Below, piece by piece: positions 11,288 through 21,800 of a stretch of DNA of 64,000 bases. Position numbers and translations under genes: made by a program. The notes beneath the pieces are model-generated. The model was not told the DNA's origin. It made no database searches and worked only from the letters and a program-made list of their open reading frames with translations. Position 1 is the stretch's first letter. Each line of letters begins with the position of its first letter. Source of the stretch: Phytophthora quininea (Eukaryota > Oomycota > Peronosporomycetes > Peronosporales > Peronosporaceae); NCBI GenBank assembly GCA_011947345.1, contig JAAVTG010000369.1, positions 1-64,000 on the forward strand. The letters are read 5' to 3'.

Positions 11288-11572
11288 TTGAACGCCGCAA
11301 ACACTGCAGCTACTTCGACCGGCACGACGCCATCAGTGAAGATGCTGACGACTCCACAGCAGCAAGCACAGCAGTGGCTGCAGTGCATCCAAGTGCAATT
11401 CAAAGCCCAGCAGCGCCAGTTGCTGCACACGCAAAACCAAGAGACGCAGCAATTGCGCCAGCAACACTTGAGCCAGCAGCAACAACTGACGCAGCAGCAA
11501 CAGCAGCAAAACATCGCCCCCGATCTACGCCGACAGCAGCAGACACGACGCTCTCGCTCTGGAGGTCGCTGA
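11288..11572 (+). other. Gln-rich low-complexity reading frame (CAG/CAA)
   Basis: A 94-codon frame is dominated by CAG and CAA codons from about 11,355 to 11,540, encoding runs such as QQQQLTQQQQQQ. It has no recognisable domain. The same tract lies just beyond the end of a transporter fragment on the opposite strand. It could be part of a degenerate gag or simply a simple-sequence expansion; I do not claim it is a gene. Confidence 0.35.
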
Positions 11573-11821
11573 GATCGAACACGTCGGGGCTCTTGAGCAG
11601 TACCAGAGCTCCGGAGATGACGCCTGTGTTGTAGCCGAAGAGGGAGCCGCCGATCGTGAAGCACAGAGTGAGCAGGTACATGTAGAGAGGATTGCCGTCC
11701 TTGGGGACGAGGAATTCGACCTCGGCAGCAGAGGGATGATCTCTTTGGCATGACCACGAGAAGCTTGGATAGTGGTCACTCGCGGCATCGTTGAAGTTGC
11801 TGTCACTCGAATGGCACTCAA
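11550..11821 (-). pseudogene. MFS sugar/inositol transporter, N-terminal fragment
   Basis: The minus-strand frame includes LYMYLLTLCFTIGGSLF immediately followed by GYNTGVISGALVLL, the first transmembrane helix and the G-(Y/F)-(D/N)-T-G-V-(I/S)-SG signature of sugar/inositol:H+ symporters of the major facilitator superfamily. A plausible start lies near 11821 in another frame (MSAIRVTATS...), so a frameshift separates start and TM1. The coding similarity stops after about one helix, at the CAG-rich tract. It is a truncated 5' fragment and cannot encode a transporter. Confidence 0.6.
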
Positions 11822-12799
11822 CGTCTCCGATCACTCGAACAGCAACCAACGATCGCTCTAGTCGGGTAGCACTTGCGTCGACGCCGGCGATTTTGTAAAT
11901 GAAACGGACCACTGAATTGCCATCGTATAGCGAGATGGGAACAGCGGCATCACAGCATCGCAGTGGTGGGGTTGTCAAGAACTCGAGATGGCTTCCTTTC
12001 GAGCTGGCAAATCTCGGTGACTTGCACGGCAAGTGCAGGTGGTCAGTCAAAGCCGCACTGCTCGAAGTGATCCGGGTGATTCCCAAATATTTACCAACAC
12101 GGGGTTCGTCCCCATTGGAGCAGCAAGCTCCTAGTCTTCCTGAACCTTCCAGCACCGTCGTCAAGAAGCAAATCGCGACTTAGGGTCCGTGTTTGTCGTC
12201 TTCTGCCGTCAAGGTGAAGGCCAGTCTTCAGGGTTGCCTGGCACCGCGTCCATGAGAGGACCCCACCAGCGCCAGTATCTTGTTCCCCACCGAGGGAGGA
12301 CTTGTAGATGACGATGATGTTCTTGAAAAACGGAGCCAGCTCGTCCAACACGATGTACGCCGCGCACGGTGCGCGGCGTTGCTGGAAGTCCTGCAGTGCA
12401 GAGTTTTCGTCGCGACTCGCGATACTGGGTGATCTCCTTGACGACAAATATATTTGCATTGCTTGATTATATAAAATCCTGCAAAACCAAGCTGATTGGT
12501 GCAAATCAAAAACATTTTCAACCAATTATGAGCTTTTCATACCCTGTATTTAGCACTGAACTTCTAAAACGCATGACTAATGGCATGCATAATGACAGTA
12601 AAAAAACATAATTGAATTCGAGTCGAATTGATTCGATTTTCAGTCAGTTTAAACTGATTATCACGTCATAAAAACTGGTTGTAACTGGATGTGCGAAAAA
12701 GGACAAACCGGAAATCTGGATGGAACCGGTTAAATTCTCTAGCGGCATGGCTACAACACGGCACACCTTCATCTACACCAAGAACCCCAACAACATATC
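11822..12799. other. No recognised gene
   Basis: Open frames exist (for example minus 12091-12525) but contain no motif I recognise. An AT-rich tract around 12,600-12,720 resembles, in inverse orientation, the CCGATT-rich tract near 11,000. Confidence 0.35.
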
Positions 12800-13405
12800 A
12801 TGCAGCGTGCGTCAAAGATCGTGCGTCACGGTCTCGGCACAGCAAGACTGGTCGAACCACCAGCGGTGACCACCGGAGTCAGTCGCTACGTTTTACTATT
12901 TGACGGCTGCTCACGAGGAAATCCAGGTCCTGGGGGCAGCGGTGCACTCGTGGGGAGAGTGGGGCTCTCACTGTCTAGCCTGCAAATATGTTGGATCATT
13001 AGCATGTCATATGCTGCGGAGACGGCGACGAACAATCTGGCGGAGTACTTGGGTTTACTGGGAGGATTGAAAGCCTGCTACAAGCACAACTTCTCATCAC
13101 TCCATGTGATTGGAGATCAGTAAGATGAGGTTTCAAAACATCTCTATTGGCAAAGCCGCCTACTGGCAGATAAACTTCGAGTGTCCTCGTGGACACACCA
13201 CCTTCGCGAGCACAACAAATGTGCCGATGCTCTCGCCAACCTGGCGACGGATTCGTCCCGCAGCTTCCAACTGGATCCAACGGCGATGGCAACCCCAAAT
13301 TTGCGGTGTGCACCCGCGCTAACCTACGCGTCCAGTGACATTGGGTACTGGCTAGCACGTGAACTCGATGAGACGTCTTCGGACGCCGGGGCCGATCCAG
13401 TGTAG
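12800..13405 (+). pseudogene. RNase H domain remnant of a retroelement
   Basis: The frame 12800-13123 contains LLFDGCSRGNPGPGGSGALV (first catalytic Asp and glycine-rich strand) and TNNLAEYLGLLGGLKA (the Glu-containing helix), both hallmarks of RNase HI. After frame changes, 13181-13405 encodes HHLREHNKCADALANLA, the C-terminal His/Asp region. The catalytic pattern is therefore recoverable but spread over two or three frames. No RT is attached. It is probably debris of an oomycete LINE or Ty3-like element. Confidence 0.65.
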
Positions 13406-13514
13406 GGTCAACGGGGGCTCTAGGGCAGTGCTCACTGGGCATGACTAGAGATATTACAAGCAACTGGTGATTCAGAGGCACTAGTTGTAATGGACATAGG
13501 AAGTCGTTAGGTCT

Positions 13515-13769
13515 CTAAGTGACATCAATGTACCTCACTGAAAAACGAAAACGATGCCACCGTTCGTGTTGCCTTCCGAGTCGGCGGCGGGGCATACGGA
13601 TAGCAGCTATAAGCGACGTAGAATTGAGGCTAGAACTGCAGCACCAACTATGATTCTTCGGTCGTTGGTTCTGTCTCAGGAAATGAACAACTTGACTGAA
13701 CTTGAGCTCTTCAGCGTAGACAGAAGCAGCGGTGCTTGCAACGAGAACAAGTTGCACGAAGATCGACAT
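13515..13769 (-). pseudogene. NLP 5' fragment D
   Basis: Begins with a signal-peptide-like segment (MSIFVQLVLVASTAASVYA) followed by EELKFSQVV, the start of the NLP mature region as in pseudogene C. It then runs out of frame. The last part, near 13,545-13,600, contains sequence close to the intact genes B and E (GGCAACACGAACGGTGGCAT), so the fragment is a mosaic of a C-like 5' end and a B/E-like piece. About 290 bp including the upstream region match 27325-27620 in inverse orientation. No catalytic region remains. Confidence 0.65.
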
Positions 13770-13823
13770 CGTCGTCGTTGGTCGAGATGCAATTTGAAAA
13801 GTTCTTCAGCGATGAAGTGATTC

Positions 13824-13979
13824 ATGGCCAGTTACGGAGTGAACGAAAGGAGTCGCGCTCAGACGGAGGCACTTGACGAACCCCAGCAGGCAGCCACAAC
13901 TCTGGAATATGGACTACAGGATAGCCGAAAGGCGCTTGAGAAGATCCTACAGCAGTCGAGGGACCAGGATGAGCAACCT
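13824..13979 (+). pseudogene. Coiled-coil protein A, 5' part, cut by Copia
   Basis: The frame opens with ATG at 13824, just after an in-frame TGA, and encodes a charged helical protein (SRKALEKILQQSRDQDEQP). It stops being coding at 13979, where the Copia LTR begins. It resumes in the same frame after the element at 18631 (HDHGKQFKDLEKQ). Related coiled-coil genes are at 49955-50792 and 62648-63177. Function unknown. Confidence 0.6.
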
Positions 13980-14224
13980 TGTTAAGGTTGCACCGCTCGA
14001 GCACGGTTCGGGACCGGTGGCACGGTTCAAGTGGAACCGTTCCCTGATTGGTTGGGTCCCAGGACCAAGCACCAGGATGTGCAGGAGATACTGAGGACAA
14101 GACAACAAGAAACGACTGGTCAAGGAGAAGAAGGCAGAGAGGGCGAGCAAGTAGGAGAGAAGCTAGCTGTAGAGATTGCAAGCTTTAATTGTAATTCACT
14201 TCAGCTTTTGCCAACAAACCGACA
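13980..14224 (+). repeat. Copia 5' LTR
   Basis: 245 bp, TGTTAAGG...CCGACA; nearly identical to 18381-18625 and to the solo LTR at 48853-49098. Confidence 0.9.
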
Positions 14225-14287
14225 GGTTAATAGCCGCAACCAAGACCTCTACCAAGAGCGCTCTGCGAAGAACGGTCCTGTACGACC

Positions 14288-15708
14288 ATGACGACGACCA
14301 AGCGCGCTGAAGTCCTCCTCGGGAACGGAAACTACTTTCACTGGGAGTACAACATGCGTATGATCCTGGCACGGAAGGGGCTGATGGCGCATGTTCAAGT
14401 CGTCAAGAAGGAGGAAGAGATGACCGAGGCGTGGCTGATGAACGACGCCAAGGCCCTCGGGATCATCGCCCAAGGCGTGGAGCTGCAGCACCAGACGAAG
14501 ATACGCTCTGCAACCACGGCCATCGGCGCGTGGAACACTGCGGGATTTCTACAACCGTTCCACGCTCCAGAACCGTGTCACGATGACACGGCGTCTCCAC
14601 GTGTTCAAGATGGAGAACGGTTTCAAGATGTCCAAGCACTTGGACGCGTTCGACGAGCTTGTGGTGGATCTACAGACAATGGGGGAAAGAAGTGGACGAG
14701 GCACGGCAGCTCGTAGTGTTACTGAGCAGCCTGCCGGAAGAGTTCGAGCTCATTGCGTTCATCGTGGAAAACCCCAAGGACATCACGCTCATCGAGGTGA
14801 AGGAAAAGCTGCTCAAGGAGTACGAGCGGTTGCAGAAAAAGGAAGTCACGGAGAAAGCGTTCCGGGTGAACGAAAATGCTAGACGGTTCAAGGGCGGCCA
14901 AGTTAATGGTCGAAAGGGTAACGGTCCAAGAAAGAACAGTGGTTTCCAGGGCAAGTGTTTCAAGTGCAACCAGGTCGGGCACGTGAAGCGGGACTGCCCG
15001 GTCAAGAACGGTGATGGCGGCGATGATGCAGTGTTCGCTGCGAGCGAGGGACGCCTCGCGGGATGGCTGATTGACAGCGGTGCAACGTCCCACATGACCC
15101 CACACCGTGGTGACTTGTTCGAGTACGATAGAACGGTCACAGGTATGGAAGTGACTATTGCGGACGGCAAGAAGCTGCGCGTCGCAGGTCACGGAACGGT
15201 CAAGCTGACCGGAATGGATGGCAAGCGCATCAAGATGGTGGACGTGCTGCATGTTCCGGGACTCGACAGACGGTTACTGTCGGTGGGGAAGCTTGCAGAA
15301 CGCGATTTGAGCGTGGAGTTCCAGCGTTCCTCATGTGTCATCTGGGGGCGGAACAGTGTATTAGTACTGGGAAAGAAGATCGGCAAGGCGTATATGCTGG
15401 ACTGCGAGCAGGAAGCAACACGGTTCGTGGAATACGCCGGGGCTGACAATCAGTGGGAACTTTGGCACGCTCGCATGGGACATCCAAGCGAGAAAGGTAT
15501 GGCCATGACCCAGCGTGCCACGAACGGTATGCCAACCGTGGACCGTGGCATCAAGACTTTGTGCGGTGGCTGCATGAAGGGGAAGCAGACAGTGGCAGCG
15601 TTCCCGTCACGGTCGATGGCCAAGACATCTCGTGTGTTGGAGCTAGTCCACACGGATGTGGTGGGGTCGATGAGAACGGTCTCAAAAGGGGAGCACGGTA
15701 TGTGCTGA
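14288..15708 (+). pseudogene. Copia gag, protease and pre-integrase region
   Basis: The N-terminal gag lies in frame 14288-14716 (GNGNYFHWEYNMRMIL). After a frameshift near 14550-14660 it continues in 14659-15708, which has the CCHC knuckle CFKCNQVGHVKRDC (about 14957-15000), the aspartic protease motif WLIDSGATSHM (about 15063), and the pre-integrase region ELWHARMGHPS...CGGCMKGKQ. The order gag-PR-INT is diagnostic for Copia. Another frameshift near 15690 leads into the integrase. The start at 14288 is the first Met after the LTR in the gag frame. Confidence 0.85.
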
Positions 15709-16964
15709 CGTTTGTGGATGACTATTCACGGTTTGTGATGGCGTACTTCCTGAAGAACAAGAGTGAAGTGGCGGATCGACTGGTGGAGTTCAAGGAACTG
15801 TTCGAGAACCAGTGGGGTCAGCGCATCAAGTGCATCCGTTCATACAATGGAACAGAGTTCGTGAATAAGAAGGCGACGGTCTTGTGTGCCAAGAACGGTA
15901 TCGTGCACCAGCGTACCGTTCCATACATTCCACAGCAGAATGGAGTCGCGGAACGGATGAACCGTACCGTTATGGAGAAGGATCGGAGCATGTTGCACTA
16001 CCAGGGAGTGTCGACCAAGTGGTGGGCGGAAGCTGTTGGCACGGCGGTCTACTTGATCAACCGTTCCGTGAACACGGAACGCTCTGATATGACTCCGTAT
16101 GAAGTGGGCTTCAAGGTGAAATCACGGATGGAACACTTGCGAGTGTTCGGGTCGGAAGGGTACGCTCACATCGACGATGCTAAGAGGACGAAGCTTGAAC
16201 CCAAGAGCTTCAGGTGTATGTTCCTCGGGTATGCGGACAACACGAAAGGGTACCGTGTCTACGACTTGGAAGCGTCCAAGGTCAAGACATCACGGTTGGT
16301 TAAGCCGGACGAGCGCGAGGTGGGCGGAATTTATGATACGCACTCGCCGCAGCAACGAACGGTCATTCAGTTGACCAAGGACGGTGATGAGCCAGTGGCC
16401 TCGACTCGGACGGAACGGTTGCCCGACGTTGACGTACCCATGGAAGAGGTAGAAGAAGTGCCGGTTCAAGAAGTCGAAATGGATGAGGTGGCGCCGGAGC
16501 TGGAAACAAGCCTGCCGCAATTACCTCCACCGGAGGAACGGGTGTCGACTGGATTTGAGTTGGCGGAGTACCGTTCCCCGCAAGAACGGTATCAAGAAGA
16601 CCGTCTGGTGTTTAGACCTCAGGTGGAATGGTCGAGGCGTTCTCGAGAGCCTGTGTTTCTGCTCGAGGATGGTTTGGAGCTGGATGAAGAACGGAAGTCG
16701 GAAGAGAGTGACGGTGCACCGTCCCATAAGCGTGCAAGGATCGACGAAGACCGACTTATCGCTGAAGCTGTGTTGGCGTACGCGGCGAGCGTTGTGGACG
16801 CTTCAGATTCGCCAGCAACATATGATCAGGCGATGGCCAGCCCCGATGCTCGTGAGTGGCGCAAGGCCATGGAAGCTGAGCTGCGTTCCCATGGACGGAA
16901 CGGTACGTGGACCTACGAACAAGCGTCCCATCGGGTGCCGGTGGGTGTTCGCCAAGAAGCGTGA
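15453..16964 (+). pseudogene. Copia integrase and linker
   Basis: The useful part begins at about 15,675 (RYVLTFVDDYSRF) and carries the rve integrase core: Asp in VDDYSRF, Asp expected in the IRSYNGTEF motif (here Asn-Gly replaces the usual Asp-Asn), and the Glu region QQNGVAERMNRT. A long acidic linker follows, then the beginning of RT (YDQAMASPDAREWRKAMEAELRSH). The frame is lost near 16,945, after which the RT continues in the next frame. The altered second catalytic Asp would abolish integration if it is real. Confidence 0.8.
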
Positions 16965-18373
16965 CGAGAACGGTCGCGTCATTCGGTACAAGGCACGGTT
17001 GGTCGCAAAGGGTTTAAGCAGAAGTTCGGAGTGGATTTCTTTGCGACTTACTCCCCTGTGGCAAACATGAATTCGATTCGTATCGTTTTGGCAGTCTGCG
17101 TGGCGGACAGTTATGTGATGGAACAGTTGGATGCGGATACAGTGTTCCTGAACAGTGGATTGAAGGACCTGGTCTACATGGAGGTTCCGTTCGGTGTGGA
17201 AGACGCGCAAGGATACGTATGTGAACTGAACAAGGCGATCTACGGGCTGAAACAGGCTGCCAGCGCATGGAACAAAACTACCCACGCTGTGTTTCTGAAG
17301 AACGCTTTCATGAGTTGTGGGGCAGACCAGTGTGTGTATATCAAGCGTTCCGGGAACGGTTTCGTCTACGTGTGTTTGTACATGGACGACATGATCATCG
17401 CTGCGAAGACGAGTGGCGAGATCCGTGACGTGAAGGAAGGTCTCAAGGCAGCATTCGATATGAAGGAGTTGAGAGCGGCGAAGTTCATCATGGGCATGGA
17501 GATCGATCATGACAGGACGGTTGGTACGCTGATGATCAAGCAGACTCGCTTCATCGACGACGTAGCGGAACGGTTCGGACAGGAGAACGCTAAAGCTGTC
17601 GACAATCCGTGTGCATCCAACCTGAAGTTGTCGAAGGAACAGTCACCTGGAACGGCAGTGGAGCGTGGTGAGATGCGGTCGAAACCGTACCGTTCCCTCA
17701 TCGGATGTCTGCTCTACATTACGACGTGTACGAGGCCGGACGTTGCATTCGTGGTGACGCAGCTGTCGCGGCTCCTGGAGAATCCGGGACTGCTGCATTG
17801 GAGGGCTGCGATTCGAGTGCTACGATACTTGAAGACGACCCGCGAGCACGGGATCATGTACCAAAGTGGTGACATTGGAACGGTAACTGTTGAAGCGTTC
17901 ACGGATGCGGACTGGGAAGCAACGTTGACGACAGGCGTCCGGTGTCTGGTGTCATGGTGATGATCGGGAACGGCCCGGTGGTGTTCAAGTCCAAGTTCCA
18001 GAGGACGGTTGCGCTGAATTCGGCAGAGGCCGAATACATGGCGCTGAGCCTGTGCACACAAGAGGTGCTATGGGTTCGAGCGATGCTCAACGACATGGGC
18101 ATGGGTCAAGAAGAATCGACGCAGATTTGGGAAGACAATCAAGGGGCGATCGCGTTGGCCAAGAACACTGGCTATCACGCCAGAACCAAGCATGTGGATA
18201 TCAAACATCATTTCACGCGTGAGAACGTCGAGCGTGGAACGGTAACGGTCGACTACCTCGACACCAAGCATCAACTTGCAGACATGCTGACGAAGGCGCT
18301 TGGGGCCAAGACGCTCAGGTTCTTGCGCGATGCAAGCGGCATCAAGGACAAGAGCACCGTGCCGTCGCAGTGA
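16880..18373 (+). pseudogene. Copia reverse transcriptase and RNase H
   Basis: RT begins around GCRWVFAKKRDENGRV (about 16,930) and continues in 17031-17960 with DFFATYSPVANMNSIR, AIYGLKQAASAW and the active site LYMDDMIIAA (about 17,380). The C-terminal frame 17942-18373 encodes RNase H: SAEAEYMALSLC, EDNQGAIALAKN and RTKHVDIKHHF, ending at a stop just before the 3' LTR. Frameshifts near 17,020 and 17,940 break the polyprotein. All catalytic motifs seen are intact, which fits either recent decay or indel errors in the consensus. Confidence 0.88.
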
Positions 18374-18380
18374 GTGGGAG

Positions 18381-18625
18381 TGTTAAGGTTGCACCGCTCG
18401 AGCACGGTTCGGGACCGGTGGCACGGTTCAAGTGGAACCGTTCCCTGATTGGTTGGGTCCCAGGACCAAGCACCAGGATGTGCAGGAGATACTGAGGACA
18501 AGACAACAAGAAACGACTGGTCAAGGAGAAGAAGGCAGAGAGGGCGAGCAAGTAGGAGAGAAGCTAGCTGTAGAGATTGCAAACTCTAACTGTAATTCAC
18601 TTCAGCTTTTGCCAATAAATCAACA
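18381..18625 (+). repeat. Copia 3' LTR
   Basis: 245 bp, begins TGTTAAGG directly after the RNase H stop, ends AATCAACA, followed by the AACCT target duplication. Confidence 0.9.
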
Positions 18626-18630
18626 AACCT

Positions 18631-18828
18631 CATGACCATGGCAAGCAATTCAAGGACCTTGAAAAGCAGATTCAGGGTCTCGACAAGAATATTCGAGATC
18701 GTGACAAGCGGCTTCAGGACCATGACCGGCGACTTGATGCTCTCGAGTTCTTCCGTCCGGATTCGACGCTGCGTCAAATGCTAGCCACGTGCCGTGGCAA
18801 GTTTTTGAACCCCTTGAACCCGAGGTAG
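18631..18828 (+). pseudogene. Coiled-coil protein A, middle part between Copia and piggyBac
   Basis: Continues the frame broken at 13979. It encodes heptad-like repeats (EKQIQGL, DKNIRDR, DKRLQDH, DRRLDAL) and then STLRQMLATCRGKFL, which matches VTLRQMLAKYRDKLL in coiled-coil gene B. At 18810 the piggyBac element begins, and the apparent stop at 18828 lies inside its left terminal repeat. Removing the element continues the frame as KFLKSIP at 22942. Confidence 0.6.
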
Positions 18829-21800
18829 TACCGTACCCCTGACAGCCTAAGCCCTACGTAGCTTAACGTGTACCTGCGGGAAAGGGTTTCCTTACTGAAG
18901 TCGTGATGTTTTGCTATCGTGTATAGAGGATAAGCGCAGGCTAAACCTAATCCATGATGGGCGTCTCGCTGTTTATCGAGTATGTACAAGATAAGCTGAG
19001 ACCAAACATACACGATTGCAGTGGTAAAGTGTATGTCGCATAAAGAAGCCACCTCACTGTGTGCTAGACGCTGGACAAATGAGGACAAAGACGGAGGTAC
19101 CAATTGCATAGCGGCAGCAGCAAAACCGGCTGTGTGTGATATGAAAAGCCCGGAAATGTGGTATTCAAAAACTCAATGTAGCTCGACGGACGCAACCAGC
19201 TGCTTAGTCAGTAGCCACCTCGGCCGCTGCGCGACGGCGCCGCTTTGGCGCAGGCGAGTCCGTGCCAGACTCATCACTGGATTGCTCATCGACCACTGCC
19301 TCCTCCTCGGGCGCTTCCCTTCATCATTCCCGTTTCGAGCTGCTGGAGTCCGAGCCCGAATCTGCCTTCTCGTGTTTCCTCTGGGCAGCAAGGTTCCATT
19401 GCGCCAGGCCCTATGCCAGATGTCGAAGCAACTCATGAGTTCTCCGTTCCAAGCGTGTCGCTTCTTCTCACACAAGAAGACACGCCATGCCATGGGTTTC
19501 TTGGATGATGTTTGTAGCCTGCACTTGCTGCAGTAGGAGGAGGAATCGCCTCCGCGGACGTCGTCGATACCCTTGAGAAGGGAACAAACTTTGCATGCCC
19601 TCGTACGCCGCTTGCGGCCGAGATTGTTGTTGCCAGGACGGCAACCATCGTTTAGGAGTGGCTTGTGTTCAGATTGGCGGCGTCTAGCAGCTTGCGATGG
19701 ATTGTGCGGGGTCAGCTGAAGTCTTTCGTCGCTCTGCAACGCGGCCCAGTCCTCTTCACGCAGCTGTGTGAGCTCCAGGTGTAGCTGTTTTGTGAACTTG
19801 ACATGACTCATCTTCGGCAGGTTTCTAGCCGCGCGAGCCGCGTTGAAAATGATGTAGCTGTTGATCACTGCGAGGTCCACAAGCCCAAGAAACAGAGATT
19901 TATAGTACTTCTTGTACTTGATGCAGAGCTGCAAAGAGTACCTGCAACGTGTATCATACAAGATTAGTTTTTTTCAATCTTCTACATACAGTTTGACGGA
20001 GCATACCTTTGCAGGCGAAGCTGGTCGTGTACGTCCACGCCGCCCATGAAGGTCTGATAGTCCTTCACGACACGCGGACACCCCACCTCTCTCTGCTCCC
20101 CGCTCAGTTTGTCGCGCCGAGCAATGCGGTCGAACTCCACGCTGCCTCCGGTGCACAACATGTGCACTGCTCGAGTATCCCACCAACGCAAAACACGCAT
20201 CTGCTGGATCTGCAGAGCTTCCGACACTTTCAAAGCACCGCGCTCAATGTTGGATGGACGATTCTTTGGGATCTTCGGTGGCTTCTTTTATCTCCCTTCT
20301 TCTTCTTGGGGATCAGCTTAGTGCTCAGTCCTTGGCGGTCAGTATGCACAGTGCCGATGCTGTAAAATCCCATCGTCAGTAACTGCATGGACAGCGGTAC
20401 CGAAGAGTAGAATCTATCCGTGACGACTAATCGCATTTCACCGGTTTTAGGAGCCACTAGCCCGAAGACGTGCCGCAAGTTACGCACTACAGCAGCAGGT
20501 CCGGATATAGTGTCCGTGGAGTTTGTGCTCCCTGCCGTCTCCTTCTTGCCCAGGTAAACTTCAAAACTGCACCATACATCGTAATGTTTTGGTTAGGGGT
20601 ACCGTACAAGATAAGACAACTTAGAGATAAAAAAGCGGGAGTGTCCGAAGACACACCCGCTTACCGAATGCAGTACGCCGTCTTGGAACAGCACAGCATG
20701 AACAATTTAGTCCCCCACTTGTGGGGTTTATCTTTCATATAGACCCGCATTCTGTTGAACGTTGACCGCGAAGGCAGCATTGCCTCATCGAAGGCCATGA
20801 TGCCAGGAGGTATGAAGCCAGCTTGAAAGCGGTTTTGGAGTGCGTCGATCACCGGGCGCAACTTCCAGGCCCGATCTCTAGCAGCCGCTTCGGCATCGTT
20901 GGGGCTGAAGTGAAGGTTTCGTGAAATATGCATGAAGCGATCACGCGCCATGTATCGCCCGAAACAGCCGTGAGGAATCGCCCTCTCGTCCGTAGTGCGC
21001 CAGTGGTTTACCAGCTTTTCTTTGTTGGGAGCTATAGCGCGCGCAAGCAGCAGTCCAGTGAAGACGCACAAGTCTCGAGCAGTAATTGGTGCGGCCCTCA
21101 AAAGGTCGGCCTTGATCTTCTCTTTAGAACTCCTCTTGAACTCGGGGTGTTTTTTCTCGCGAGCCACTTGCTTGGCGTGTTGGCCTTCGACACGTTCCTC
21201 CAGCTTTGACTCGAAGTAGTTGTTTGACTCGTCCGCAATTTCTTCCCACAGTCCAGGCTGCATGAAGTAGAAGAAGGCGCCCATTGGGGTCGTAGCGGCT
21301 GCGAGTGCCCTTGGTGTTGGTCCAGACTCCCCGTTGAACAGATTTGGATATTCCGCTCGCACATCGCTGGCGGAGCGAGCCTCGTAGGGCTCCATCAAGT
21401 AGTCGTATGGAGTGTGGGTAACTAGGTTGGACCACCCGTGGACACCCATGTCCTTCAAAAATTCTCCGAGACCGCACCGGAAGCAATGTTATCAATTCCA
21501 CCCAGCCCGGAAATCATACTGCTTTCGAAATGCATTTCTGGGGGACTGGTACCTGCATGTCGGCGTCATCATTTCCATCGACAGAAATCTCCTCGTCGTC
21601 TCCCTCGTCGTTATCGCCATCCGACTCAAACTGCGTGAACCCACTCGGGTCTTCTGTTTCTAGAGTGAAGTTTGGGTCATCTGTACAGTAATATCGTAGA
21701 TACATGTCAGCAATCACTAACGTGTATGTACAAGTTTCACCAACCTTGCGTGGACTCGACGGTTCCGTCTTGGCCTCTGACTGCTACAGCATTGCCTTCT

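Larger units (their letters stand above)
13980..18625 (+). mobile_element. Complete Copia LTR retrotransposon
   Basis: Two 245-bp LTRs (13980-14224 and 18381-18625), both starting TGTTAAGG and ending ...CAACA/CGACA, enclose a 4.15-kb internal region with gag, protease, integrase, RT and RNase H in Copia order. The element is flanked by AACCT on both sides (13975-13979 and 18626-18630), a perfect 5-bp target duplication. The LTRs differ only at a few sites near their 3' ends, so insertion is fairly recent, yet the polyprotein frame is broken several times. It is inserted inside coiled-coil gene A. AACGGT/ACCGTT hexamers are strikingly frequent throughout. Confidence 0.92.

Noticed and set aside
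12091..12525. 144-codon minus frame
   Set aside because: No recognisable domain, and overlapping frames are of similar length; not called as a gene.
10990..12720. Two inverse CCGATT-rich AT tracts near 11.0 and 12.65 kb as possible terminal repeats of an element
   Set aside because: Similarity is low-complexity only; no defined ends or target duplication were found.
13822..14181. Minus-strand 119-codon frame with a signal-peptide-like start, repeated at 18271-18582 and 48798-49055
   Set aside because: It is the antisense of the Copia LTR in all three cases; its repetition reflects the LTR, not a gene family.
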